Below are positions 1 through 7,568 of a stretch of 27,738 nt of DNA, in pieces; position 1 is the first letter of the stretch, and the number at the start of each line of letters is the position of its first letter. The notes below the pieces were generated by a model. It ran no database searches and had not been told where the DNA came from. It saw only the letters and a program-made list of their open reading frames with translations. Origin of the DNA: GCA-003244245 sp035463315 (lineage in GTDB: Bacteria; Actinomycetota; Actinomycetes; Mycobacteriales; Pseudonocardiaceae); the NCBI GenBank assembly GCA_035463315.1, contig DATHTJ010000283.1:1-27738 (forward strand). The letters run 5' to 3'. The position numbers were made by a program, and so were the translations under genes.

Positions 1-243
1 CTGGCCGCCATGAAGCACGTTCGGCTGCACACGCCGCGGAACCCGCGGCAGTCCTCCGGGCTCGTCTGCTTCGAGGTGGACGCGATGACTCCCGACGCCG
101 CCGTGGCACGCTTGCTGGAGCGGCGCGTCGTTGCCTCCGCGTCGCCCTACGCCCAGCCCTGCATACGGTTGGCGCCGAGCCTCGTCACCTCGCCAGCCGA
201 CATCGACGCGGCGCTGGCCGCCGTGCGATCACTCACCCCGTGA
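1..243 (+). CDS. Class V aminotransferase-fold PLP enzyme, C-terminal end only (partial at window edge)
   Basis: The frame is open from the first base of the window, so only the last 80 residues are seen and the real start lies upstream. The fragment resembles the small C-terminal domain of class V aminotransferases (isopenicillin-N-epimerase / cysteine-desulfurase-like). It has a segment 'SSGLVCFEVDAM', then a helix 'AAVARLLERRVVAS', then 'PCIRLAPSLVTSPADIDA', the usual closing elements of that fold. The PLP lysine is not in view, so substrate and reaction cannot be assigned. The TGA stop lies inside a 52-bp palindrome shared with the convergent pyc gene. The fold assignment is from memory of the family and is fairly secure; the specific function is unknown. 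Confidence 0.75.
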   Translation: MAAMKHVRLHTPRNPRQSSGLVCFEVDAMTPDAAVARLLERRVVASASPYAQPCIRLAPSLVTSPADIDAALAAVRSLTP

Positions 244-285
244 GTGCGTAACAGTGCTATAGCACTGTTACGCACTCACGGGGTG
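234..285. terminator. 52-bp perfect palindrome between convergent genes (probable bidirectional terminator)
   Basis: Bases 234-259 are the exact reverse complement of 260-285, with a TATA centre (258-261) and no spacer. The left arm begins CACCCCGTGAGTGCG. The TGA stop of the upstream aminotransferase (241-243) and the TAA stop of pyc (268-270, minus strand) both lie inside it. There is no U-tract on either side, so it would be an I-shaped, U-less terminator of the kind often proposed in actinobacteria. The structure is directly visible; the terminator role is inferred from its position. A related copy lies at 14922-14967. Confidence 0.75.
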
Positions 286-3200
286 CAGCTCCAAGATCAG
301 ATCGCCGCCCTCTACCTGCCCGACGGTCTTGATCGCCAGCCGGGCCACGGTGCCGCTTTTCGGCGCCGTGATCCCGGCTTCCATCTTCATCGCCTCAATG
401 GTGGCCACCGGCTGCCCTGCCGACACAGTGTCTCCTTCGGACACCAGCAGGGTGACCACCCCGGCGAACGGCGCCGAGACCTGGTTGCCGTTGGATTTGT
501 CGGCCTTCTCGGCAACCGGGACCTCCGAGGCGATGGAGTGGTCCCGCACCTGCAACGGCCGCAGCTGCCCGTTGAGGGTGCACATCACGGTGCGCACGCC
601 GCGTTCGTCGGCGTCGCCGATCGCCTGGAGCTGGATCAGCAGTCGCACCCCCCGCTCGAGGTCCACGGCATGCTCCTCGCCGGGGCGCAACCCGTAGAAG
701 AACTCCTTGCTAGGTAACACCGAGGTGTCCCCATAGGACTCGCGATGCTCCTCGAATTCTGCCGTGGGACCGGCGAAAAGCAGCCGGTTGAGGGTCCGTG
801 ACCGGTCGGTTCGAAGGCCCTTTCGGTCCTCAGCGGACAGCTCCGCGATCCCCTTGGGACCGCTGCGCCCCTTCAGGGCCTTGCCGCGCAGGGGTTCGGG
901 CCACCCGCCGGGCGGCTCACCAAGCTCGCCGTGCAGGAAACCGATCACCGAGTCGGGGATGTCGAAGCGAGCGGGGTCGGCCTCGAAGTCCTTCGGCTTG
1001 ACACCGGCACCGACCAGGTGTAGTGCCAGATCCCCGACAACCTTGGAGGAGGGGGTCACCTTCACCAGCCTGCCAAGCATCCGGTCGGCCGCTGCGTAGG
1101 CTGCTTCGATCTGCTCGAACCTGTCTGCCAGGCCCAGCGCCGCGGCCTGCTGGCGCAGGTTGGATAGCTGACCACCAGGGATCTCATGGCGGTAGACCCG
1201 CCCGGTGGGCGAGGCTAAGCCTGACTCGAAGGGCGCGTAGACCTTGCGCACCAGCTCCCAGTAAGGCTCCAAGTCGCAGACCGCCTGCAAGTCCAGCCCG
1301 GTGCTGCGCGCGGTGTGGTCGGTGGCGGCGACCAGCGCCGACAGCGCCGGCTGCGAGGTCGTGCCGGCCATGGACGCGGTGGCCGCATCGACAGCGTCCA
1401 CCCCGGCGTCGATCGCAGCGAGCAGGGTGGCGAGCTGCCCACCGGGAGTGTCATGGGTGTGCAGGTGCACCGGGAGATCGAACCGGCTGCGCAGCGCTGC
1501 CACCAGTGTCCGGGCCGCCGGGGGCCGGAGCAGACCGGCCATATCCTTGATGGCCAGCACGTGCGCACCGGCCGCGACGATCTGCTCGGCCAGCCGCAGG
1601 TAGTAGTCCAGCGTGTACAGCTGCTCCGCAGGATCGGACAGGTCGGCGGTGTAGCACAGCGCCACCTCGGCGAGCGCCCGGCCAGTCTCGCGTACCGTGT
1701 CGATGGCCGGGCGCATCTGGGAGACGTCGTTAAGCGCGTCGAAGATCCGGAAGATGTCCAGACCGGTCTCAACGGCCTGCTCGACGAAGGCGGCGGTCAC
1801 CTCGGTCGGGTAGGGCGTGTAGCCGACGGTGTTGCGCCCGCGCAGCAGCATCTGCAGGCACAGGTTGGGCACCGCCGCGCGCAACGCGGCCAGCCGCTCC
1901 CACGGATCCTCGGCGAGGAACCGCAGCGCCACGTCGTAGGTCGCGCCACCCCAGCACTCCAGCGACAGCAGCTGCGGGGTCGTCCGAGCGACGTGGGGCG
2001 CCACCGCAACGAGATCCTTGGTGCGCACCCGGGTCGCGAGCAGCGACTGGTGGGCGTCGCGGAAGGTGGTGTCGGTGACGCCGACACTGTCGCGGGCCCG
2101 CAACCAGCGCGCGAACCCTTCCGGCCCCAGTGCGAGGAGCTTGTCCCGGGATCCGGCGGGCGGTGCGGAGTCCAGGTCGATCAGCGGCAGCTTGCTCACC
2201 GGGTCCGCCAGCACCGGGGGTTCGCCGTGCGGCCGGTTCACCGTCACGTCCCCAAGGTAGGTCAGCAACCGGGTGCCGCGGTCGGCGGACTGTCGAGCGG
2301 TGAGCAGGTGCGGCCGCTGCTCGATGAACGAGGTGGTGACCTTGCCCGCCTGGAAGTCCGGCTCGTCAAGCAGGGCGAGCAGGAACGGGATGTTGGTGTG
2401 CACTCCGCGGATCCGGAACTCGGCGATCGCCCGGCGCGCCCGGAGCACGGCAGACCCGAGGTCCCGTCCCCGGCACGTCACCTTGACCAGCAAGGAGTCG
2501 AAATGCGCGCTGATCTGGGCACCGGGATAGACGGTGCCACCGTCCAGCCGGACCCCGCCGCCACTGGCGGAGCGGTAGGCGGTGACCGTCCCGATGTCCG
2601 GGCGGAAGTCGTTGGCCGGGTCCTCGGTGGTGATCCTGCACTGCAGCGCGGCGCCGTGCGGCACGATGGCGTCCTGGGACAACCCGAGGTCGGCCAGTGT
2701 CTCCCCGGCCGCGATCCGCAGTTGGGACGCGACCAGGTCGATATCGGTGATCTCCTCCGTCACCGTGTGCTCGACCTGGATGCGCGGGTTCATCTCGATG
2801 AACACGTGGTTGCCCGCGCGGTCGACGAGAAACTCCACGGTGCCCGCGTTGACGTAGCCGATGTGTCGGGCGAAGGTCACCGCATCGGCGCAGATCCTCG
2901 CCCGCAGATCGGGGTCCAGATTCAGCGCGGGGGCGATCTCCACGACCTTCTGGTGGCGCCGCTGCACCGAACAGTCCCGCTCGTAGAGGTGGATCACCTC
3001 GCCGGTCGAATCGGCCAGGACCTGCACCTCGATGTGCCGGGGGTCGATGACGGCCTGCTCCAGGTACACCGTCGGGTCACCGAATGCCGACTCAGCCTCA
3101 CGGGAGGCAGCCTCCAGTGCGTCGCGCAGGCCGCGGGGCGAGGTGACCCTGCGCATGCCACGCCCACCGCCGCCGGCGACGGCCTTGACAAAGACCGGGA

Positions 3201-3657
3201 ACCCGATCCCGTCGGCAGCGGCCATCAACAGATCACTGTCGGCGGACGGGGCGCAGGACGCCAGCACCGGCACTCCGGCGTCGCGCGCCGCGGCCACCGC
3301 CCGCGACTTGTTGCCGGCCAGCGCCAGCACCGCAGGTGGCGGCCCGATGAAGGTGATGCCGGCCTGCTGGCAGGCCGTGGCCAGCTTCGGATTCTCCGAC
3401 AGGAAGCCGTAACCGGGGTAAACAGCGTCGGCTCCGGCGCGCTGCGCGGCCTGGACAATCTCCGCCACCGAGAGGTACGCGCGGACCGGATGACCTTCCT
3501 CGCCGATCTGGTATGCCTCGTTTGCCTTGAGCCGGTGCTCGGAGTTGCGATCCTCGTAGGGGAACACCGCGACCGTCTGGCAACCCAGTTCGTAGGCGGC
3601 ACGAAACGCCCGGATCGCGATCTCCCCGCGGTTGGCGACCAGCACCTTGCTGAACAC
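268..3657 (-). CDS. pyc: Pyruvate carboxylase (biotin-dependent, single-chain)
   Basis: Cytosolic anaplerotic enzyme that carboxylates pyruvate to oxaloacetate using ATP, bicarbonate and covalently bound biotin. The 1129-residue length matches single-chain pyruvate carboxylases. The N-terminal biotin carboxylase domain (about 1-450) opens 'MFSKVLVANRGEIAIRAFRA' and carries the glycine-rich ATP-grasp loop 'KAVAGGGGRGMR' and 'EMNPRIQVEHTVTE'. The carboxyltransferase domain begins near residue 520 ('DTTFRDAHQSLLATR') and includes the metal-site 'HLHTHDTPGG'. A conserved carboxylase domain follows, then a C-terminal biotinyl domain with 'EAMKM', biotin on Lys1091. The start is GTG with a strong SD (GGGAGG, 7-nt spacer) on the minus strand. 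It is transcribed alone, divergent from a membrane-protein gene; a 10-bp inverted repeat lies in the shared promoter region. Its TAA stop sits in the 52-bp palindrome. No defect seen. Confidence 0.97.
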   Translation of the reverse strand: MFSKVLVANRGEIAIRAFRAAYELGCQTVAVFPYEDRNSEHRLKANEAYQIGEEGHPVRAYLSVAEIVQAAQRAGADAVYPGYGFLSENPKLATACQQAGITFIGPPPAVLALAGNKSRAVAAARDAGVPVLASCAPSADSDLLMAAADGIGFPVFVKAVAGGGGRGMRRVTSPRGLRDALEAASREAESAFGDPTVYLEQAVIDPRHIEVQVLADSTGEVIHLYERDCSVQRRHQKVVEIAPALNLDPDLRARICADAVTFARHIGYVNAGTVEFLVDRAGNHVFIEMNPRIQVEHTVTEEITDIDLVASQLRIAAGETLADLGLSQDAIVPHGAALQCRITTEDPANDFRPDIGTVTAYRSASGGGVRLDGGTVYPGAQISAHFDSLLVKVTCRGRDLGSAVLRARRAIAEFRIRGVHTNIPFLLALLDEPDFQAGKVTTSFIEQRPHLLTARQSADRGTRLLTYLGDVTVNRPHGEPPVLADPVSKLPLIDLDSAPPAGSRDKLLALGPEGFARWLRARDSVGVTDTTFRDAHQSLLATRVRTKDLVAVAPHVARTTPQLLSLECWGGATYDVALRFLAEDPWERLAALRAAVPNLCLQMLLRGRNTVGYTPYPTEVTAAFVEQAVETGLDIFRIFDALNDVSQMRPAIDTVRETGRALAEVALCYTADLSDPAEQLYTLDYYLRLAEQIVAAGAHVLAIKDMAGLLRPPAARTLVAALRSRFDLPVHLHTHDTPGGQLATLLAAIDAGVDAVDAATASMAGTTSQPALSALVAATDHTARSTGLDLQAVCDLEPYWELVRKVYAPFESGLASPTGRVYRHEIPGGQLSNLRQQAAALGLADRFEQIEAAYAAADRMLGRLVKVTPSSKVVGDLALHLVGAGVKPKDFEADPARFDIPDSVIGFLHGELGEPPGGWPEPLRGKALKGRSGPKGIAELSAEDRKGLRTDRSRTLNRLLFAGPTAEFEEHRESYGDTSVLPSKEFFYGLRPGEEHAVDLERGVRLLIQLQAIGDADERGVRTVMCTLNGQLRPLQVRDHSIASEVPVAEKADKSNGNQVSAPFAGVVTLLVSEGDTVSAGQPVATIEAMKMEAGITAPKSGTVARLAIKTVGQVEGGDLILELHPVSA

Positions 3658-3708
3658 GTGCCAGCCTCCCTTTCCACACGACCGGTCAGCCGGGATCGGT
3701 TACCGGGT

Positions 3709-3736
3709 TCATCACCTGCATCATCCCAGGTGATGA
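3709..3736. promoter_or_regulatory. Inverted repeat in the pyc / membrane-protein divergent promoter region (candidate operator)
   Basis: The arms TCATCACCTG (3709-3718) and CAGGTGATGA (3727-3736) are perfect 10-bp inverted repeats with an 8-nt spacer, in the 188-bp gap between divergently transcribed pyc and the His-rich membrane-protein gene. The size and symmetry suit a dimeric repressor or activator site, but no regulator can be named. It could also fold as a leader hairpin in either transcript. The repeat is directly visible; the regulatory role is inferred. Confidence 0.4.
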
Positions 3737-3845
3737 CGCTGCCGGGGGGCGTTGACGCACACCGGGCGCCGGGGGACTCCCACGCGGCGACGCAGGGAGG
3801 TATCAAAGTGGGGTATTAAGGACGTGGCACCGAAAGGACGCAGCC

Positions 3846-4634
3846 ATGGGCAGACAGCCATACCACCATTACCACCACTGGGGTCATTACCACCACTGGG
3901 GTCTGGCACGGCGGCCCTCCGGTCCGCTGCTGGTGCTGCTGTTTGCAGCGCTCCTGGTCGCCGTCGGCGTGGTTGCCGTGACACTGGTCACCCTCGTGCC
4001 GCTGATGCTGGCCGGGGTGGGCGCGGTAACCGTGGTGCGGCATCTGCACCGCCGCCGCCGGGTGGGCCGGGGGCAGCATCCGGCGATGGCATCGTCTCGA
4101 CCGTCCGCATCCGTACCTGGCCCCCCGCCGGTGCCGGACTGGCGTGCTACCCGGGCCCGGTTTGCCCAGCTACGCAGTGAGTACGGCCAGTTCGAGTGTG
4201 ACCCGCTCGCGGTGCTGCGACTACCCGCGCTGACCGACGTGACCGTGCCATCCACCGGTCGGTTCGTGGACGCCTTCGCCGAGGCCCAGGCACTGGACAC
4301 CGACACCGAACCACCGGCCGCGCATCGCGCTCGCTACGCCACCGCAGTGGAGCAGGCGTGGCGCGCCTGGCACGCCGCACGCGACGCGGCGGAACGCATC
4401 CGGCTGGCCGGCATCCCGGCGCCGGAGCGCGCCACCGTGCAGCGGGCGATCAAGCTGCTGACCATGGCCCGGGACTCCGACCACGACGCCGAGCGTATCG
4501 CGGCCTACGGGAAGGCCCGAGCGGAGCTGGCGAAGCTGGACCGCAGCGGCACGCTGCGGCTGCCACCGGCGGCTGCCGCTGCGCTGGACGCGGCCGCCCG
4601 CAGCCAGCTGCCTCCCGCTCCCGCGGCGAGCTAG
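3846..4634 (+). CDS. His-rich membrane protein of unknown function
   Basis: 262-residue protein that I recognise only as an actinobacterial hypothetical. The cytoplasm-proximal N-terminus (residues 6-19) is a run of His, Tyr and Trp-Gly built from a perfect 18-bp tandem duplication. It is followed by about 37 hydrophobic residues (roughly 28-64), enough for two tightly packed membrane helices or a hairpin, closed by a basic stop 'RHLHRRRR'. The remaining ~190 residues look soluble and helical: 'ARFAQLRSEYGQFECDPLAV', then an Ala/Arg-rich segment and a Pro/Ala tail. The start ATG has a modest purine stretch (GAAAGGA) about 9 bases upstream. It converges on the BTAD regulator with only 2 bp between stops. 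The His cluster could bind metal, but that is speculation. Existence as a gene is well supported by codon bias and membrane topology; function is unknown. Confidence 0.8.
   Translation: MGRQPYHHYHHWGHYHHWGLARRPSGPLLVLLFAALLVAVGVVAVTLVTLVPLMLAGVGAVTVVRHLHRRRRVGRGQHPAMASSRPSASVPGPPPVPDWRATRARFAQLRSEYGQFECDPLAVLRLPALTDVTVPSTGRFVDAFAEAQALDTDTEPPAAHRARYATAVEQAWRAWHAARDAAERIRLAGIPAPERATVQRAIKLLTMARDSDHDAERIAAYGKARAELAKLDRSGTLRLPPAAAAALDAAARSQLPPAPAAS
3867..3902 (+). repeat. Perfect 18-bp tandem duplication encoding HYHHWG twice
   Basis: CATTACCACCACTGGGGT occurs twice head to tail (3867-3884 and 3885-3902) with no mismatch, in frame in the membrane-protein gene. It yields the hexapeptide His-Tyr-His-His-Trp-Gly twice. 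The exact nucleotide identity suggests a recent duplication. Confidence 0.9.
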
Positions 4635-4636
4635 GG

Positions 4637-6892
4637 TCAGGCCCGATCCACGGTGGTGGGCAGTGCCGTGGTGGCGGCCTCAGCATCCAGCCGGGCGCCG
4701 AGGCGGTCGAAGCAGGCCCGGGCGGCGGCCAGTTCCGCCTGAGCCGGCTCGGGTTGGCCGGCCCGTTCCAGCGCGGTGGCCAGCAGCACCCGAACCCGCG
4801 CGCTCTCGTAGGGCGATCCGGCCTCCCGCCACAGCTCGGCACTGCGCTGCAGCGGCCACAGCGGGTCGCCCTCGCCGGTGGCCAGCACCAGCGCGCCGCG
4901 GGCGGCCTCGGCCGCCGCGAGTAGCGCCGTACTGCCGTAGGCCTGCGCCAACTCGGCGAGCTCGGCCACGGCGCCGCGGGCAGTGTCGAGATCGCTGGCG
5001 GCCAGCGCGATGGTCACCTGGTCAGGCAACAGCCGGGCCCGGCCCAAGCGGTCCCCGCTCTCGCCGGCCAGCGCCGCATTGATCAATGCGGCGGCCCCAG
5101 CAGGGCAGCCGCGCAGCAGCAACAGCCGGGCCCGGCCGGGCAGCGAGCTGGCCCCCAGCTCCTCGGCCTTGGCAAAGGCATCCTCGGCGCCTGTGAGGTC
5201 GCCGATCCGCAGCCGGACCTCACCGATGCCGGCAAAGGCGAGGCCAGCGTGGACCAGATCGAAGCACTGCGTGCCGACGCAGGCCCGGCGGGCCTCCTGC
5301 TCGGCGAGCGCCCAGGCACCGCGGCTGATCATGATCGCGATACGGTGGGTCTCGCAGTCACCGAGGAAGCTGGTGAGCCCGGTGCGCGCAAAGCAGTCCT
5401 CAATGGCCTCGGTCCACTCGTCCGCACGGCGGTAGTCGCCCAGATCGCAGCAGGTAGCGATAGTTCGGCAGAAGATCTGCACGGTGGCGACGGGCGGAAG
5501 GCCCCCACCGACAGCCATGGCCATCCCCTCGTCCAGCAGCGCCAATCCCTCCGCGACCTGCCCGCGATAGATGAGCACCGCGCCCTGGAACGCCATTCCG
5601 ATGGCCTGCAGCCCGGCGATGCCATGTCGCACGCCCACCTCGTAGGTCGACCGGGCGGCGGCGAGGCATGCCTCAAGGTCGCCGGTGTCCAGCGCGGCGA
5701 GCGTGGCCACCCAGGACAGGTGGCCGTGCTCAGCACAGTCGGGCTCGTCCTCGAGCAGCCGCTGCGCGCGATGGAACCAGCCGCTGGACACCGCGAACTG
5801 CCGGAGACCTCCGTGGTGCATCGCGAGCATCAGTGCCGCCAGAGCGGCCCGGCGGTGGTCGCCGGCCTGCAGGAAGGCGTGGTGCGCGCGCTGCCGCGCC
5901 GCCAGCGACTCCCGGTAGCGCCCCAACCAGCACGCCGCCTCAGCCAAGCCATCGAGATCTCCCGCGGCCAGCGGCGCCACCCGGTCCGCGGCGGACAGCA
6001 GCTCGAAAGCACACTGCCAGTCGTGCGCGGCCAGCGCGGCGCGGGCGGCCGGCAGCCGTTCTTCGGGAGCAGGTACCTCGGCCAGCACGAATGGCCCGGG
6101 CGTGAGCTGGCTCCGGGGCTGTAGCGGGCACCAATCCAACTCGGGACGCTGAGCGAGCACGGCCTCATGCAACCGGACCAGCTCAGGGCTCGGATCGATA
6201 CCGAGCTGCTCCCTGAGCTGCTCGCGTAACCGCGCATAGGCACCCAGCGCCTCGGCCTGCCGCCCGCAGCGGTACAGCGCTCGGATGAGCTGGGACCACA
6301 ACCGTTCACGGAGCGGCTGCTCGGTCACTGCCCGGCTCAGTTCTCCGCAGAGCGCCGCGTGCCGGCCCAGCGCGAGGTCGGCCTCCACACGGTCCTCCAC
6401 CACGGCAGCACGCAGCTCGGTCAGCCGGGTGATCTCGGCCTGAGCGAAAAGCTCAAAACCGAACTCGGCTAGCGGTTCACCGCGCCACAACGCCAGCGCG
6501 GCGCACAGTGCTTCGGCTGCCTGCTTCGGGTCGGAGGGCAGCGCGTCACGACCATCGCGGGCCAGCCGCTCGAACCGCACGGCGTCGATCACCTCGGGCG
6601 CGACGGCCAGCGCATAGCCTTGGCCGCGGGTGCGGAGCACGCCGTCCCGGGTTCGCGGAGTACGACCGGGCTCGAGCGCCCGGCGCAGGTGGGAAATGTA
6701 GGTCTGCACCGTGTTCGCGGCGGTGGCTGGTGGTTCGGCGCCCCAGAGCACCTCGATCAGCCGGTCGGCCGAGACCACTTCGTTAGCGTGCACCACGAGC
6801 ACAGCCAGCAACAGCCGCTCCTTGGCGCTGGACACCTCAATGCGACGGTGCCGGTCCTGCACTTCCAGCGGACCGAGAATCGCAAACTCCAC
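4637..6892 (-). CDS. SARP/AfsR-type transcription regulator with BTAD and TPR-like C-terminus
   Basis: 751-residue DNA-binding regulator. Residues 1-95 are an OmpR-type winged helix ('FAILGPLEVQD' ... 'WGAEPPATAANTVQTYISHL'). Residues ~100-250 are a bacterial transcriptional activator domain (BTAD), recognisable by 'ALALWRGEPLAEF', 'GRQAEALGAYARLREQL' and 'LGIDPSPELVRLHEAVLAQ'. The remaining ~480 residues are Ala/Leu-rich helical pairs typical of tetratricopeptide repeats. I see no P-loop or NB-ARC ATPase between BTAD and TPR, unlike classical AfsR. Such proteins usually activate nearby or secondary-metabolic promoters by binding heptameric direct repeats. The start is GTG with a G-rich SD (GGGGGG about 6 bases upstream). 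It is divergent from the mini-ANL gene, with a heptamer array next to its own start, which suggests autoregulation. Family assignment is firm; the target is inferred. Confidence 0.92.
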   Translation of the reverse strand: MEFAILGPLEVQDRHRRIEVSSAKERLLLAVLVVHANEVVSADRLIEVLWGAEPPATAANTVQTYISHLRRALEPGRTPRTRDGVLRTRGQGYALAVAPEVIDAVRFERLARDGRDALPSDPKQAAEALCAALALWRGEPLAEFGFELFAQAEITRLTELRAAVVEDRVEADLALGRHAALCGELSRAVTEQPLRERLWSQLIRALYRCGRQAEALGAYARLREQLREQLGIDPSPELVRLHEAVLAQRPELDWCPLQPRSQLTPGPFVLAEVPAPEERLPAARAALAAHDWQCAFELLSAADRVAPLAAGDLDGLAEAACWLGRYRESLAARQRAHHAFLQAGDHRRAALAALMLAMHHGGLRQFAVSSGWFHRAQRLLEDEPDCAEHGHLSWVATLAALDTGDLEACLAAARSTYEVGVRHGIAGLQAIGMAFQGAVLIYRGQVAEGLALLDEGMAMAVGGGLPPVATVQIFCRTIATCCDLGDYRRADEWTEAIEDCFARTGLTSFLGDCETHRIAIMISRGAWALAEQEARRACVGTQCFDLVHAGLAFAGIGEVRLRIGDLTGAEDAFAKAEELGASSLPGRARLLLLRGCPAGAAALINAALAGESGDRLGRARLLPDQVTIALAASDLDTARGAVAELAELAQAYGSTALLAAAEAARGALVLATGEGDPLWPLQRSAELWREAGSPYESARVRVLLATALERAGQPEPAQAELAAARACFDRLGARLDAEAATTALPTTVDRA

Positions 6893-6899
6893 CAGTACC

Positions 6900-6939
6900 C
6901 CCCAGACACGTTCCAGTGGCTCTTCAGTTGTCCTTCAGT
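6900..6939. promoter_or_regulatory. Heptameric direct repeats at 11-bp period upstream of the BTAD regulator (candidate SARP boxes)
   Basis: Four heptamers start exactly 11 bp apart: CCCCAGA (6900), TTCCAGT (6911), CTTCAGT (6922), CTTCAGT (6933). The last two are identical and all share CAG at the same positions. On the minus strand, the direction of the regulator gene, they read ACTGAAG, ACTGAAG, ACTGGAA, TCTGGGG and end 8 bases before the GTG start. SARP proteins are known to bind direct heptamers with 11-bp periodicity. The repeats are visible; binding by the adjacent regulator is inferred. Confidence 0.5.
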
Positions 6940-7087
6940 CCTCACCCCGATGCTGCTCGCCTAAGGCTTTTACCCGGTAACGCAGAGGCAGCAGTGGCCG
7001 AGATCATATCTGCCCACGAACGACCCGCTCGGTACACGTTCGGGTCACTGTCTGTGACAGGAACACCCTCGCCACGGCGGTGATTCG

Positions 7088-7441
7088 ATGAGCCACTGTG
7101 ACTCGCAACCATCAGGGAAGCCAGCCGACCGAGCGGCCGCGATAGCGGCTGCGCTGGCCGAGTTCGGCGTGCGGCCGGAGGAGCGAGTGCTGATCATGCT
7201 GCCGGACGGTCCCGGCTTCATCGACGCCTTCACCGGCGCGATGCAGCGGGGTGCAGTGCCAATGGCAGTGGATCCGCGACTGACCGCAGCCGACGTCGCG
7301 GCGATCGCCACCAAGACGGGTGCCCGACTGGTGCTGACCTCGGCGGAGCGGATCCATGGGCTGGCCGACCTGGAAGCCGAGCCACTGGTCCTGGTGGATG
7401 GGCTTCAGGGGCTCTGGACAGCCGCACTGCGGCAGCGCTGA
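7088..7441 (+). CDS. Stand-alone N-terminal fragment of an AMP-binding (ANL superfamily) enzyme
   Basis: 117-residue protein. Residues ~17-90 match the N-terminal subdomain of acyl-CoA/benzoate-CoA ligases: a helix 'AAAIAAALAEFGVRPEERVL', then 'IMLPDGPGFIDAFTGAMQRG', then 'AVPMAVDPRLTAADVAAI' and 'GARLVLTS'. It stops before the TSGTTG-type P-loop and all adenylation motifs, so it cannot be a ligase alone. The C-terminal ~25 residues are unremarkable. The frame is intact from ATG to TGA and an exceptionally good hairpin follows 3 bp after the stop, so it may be a genuine mini-protein rather than a decaying remnant. It lies divergent from the BTAD regulator and upstream of the gamma-glutamyltransferase gene. 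The SD is weak (GGTGA). Homology is reasonably clear; function is unknown. Confidence 0.65.
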   Translation: MSHCDSQPSGKPADRAAAIAAALAEFGVRPEERVLIMLPDGPGFIDAFTGAMQRGAVPMAVDPRLTAADVAAIATKTGARLVLTSAERIHGLADLEAEPLVLVDGLQGLWTAALRQR

Positions 7442-7444
7442 GCC

Positions 7445-7487
7445 GGCGCAGGCACCCGCCGACTAGGGGGCGGCGGGTGCCTGCGCC
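7445..7487 (+). terminator. Perfect 17-bp stem hairpin after the mini-ANL gene
   Basis: The arm at 7445-7461 (GGCGCAGGCACCCGCCG) pairs exactly with 7471-7487, with a 9-nt loop. It begins three bases after the TGA stop. Only a short pyrimidine stretch follows and there is no true U-tract, as is common in high-GC actinobacteria. It should insulate the downstream gamma-glutamyltransferase gene from readthrough. Confidence 0.8.
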
Positions 7488-7568
7488 CTTCTGGTGCGTT
7501 CGAGGCTGGCGGTGTGGCCGCTGCGCGGGTACAACCCTAACGGGACGTCGATCGTTGGGGGGCCGCGA

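Noticed and set aside
1315..3819. 834-codon open frame on the plus strand across pyc
   Set aside because: It is antisense to an unmistakable pyruvate carboxylase. Its protein is Arg/Gly/His-rich with no domain; high GC makes such antisense frames common.
6970..6980. TTACCCGGTAA dyad as an operator between the regulator and mini-ANL genes
   Set aside because: The 5-bp arms are too short to separate from chance in this region without comparative data.
7494..7568. Longer N-terminus for gamma-glutamyltransferase starting at GTG 7494
   Set aside because: The extra 25 residues precede a complete signal peptide that begins at GTG 7569.
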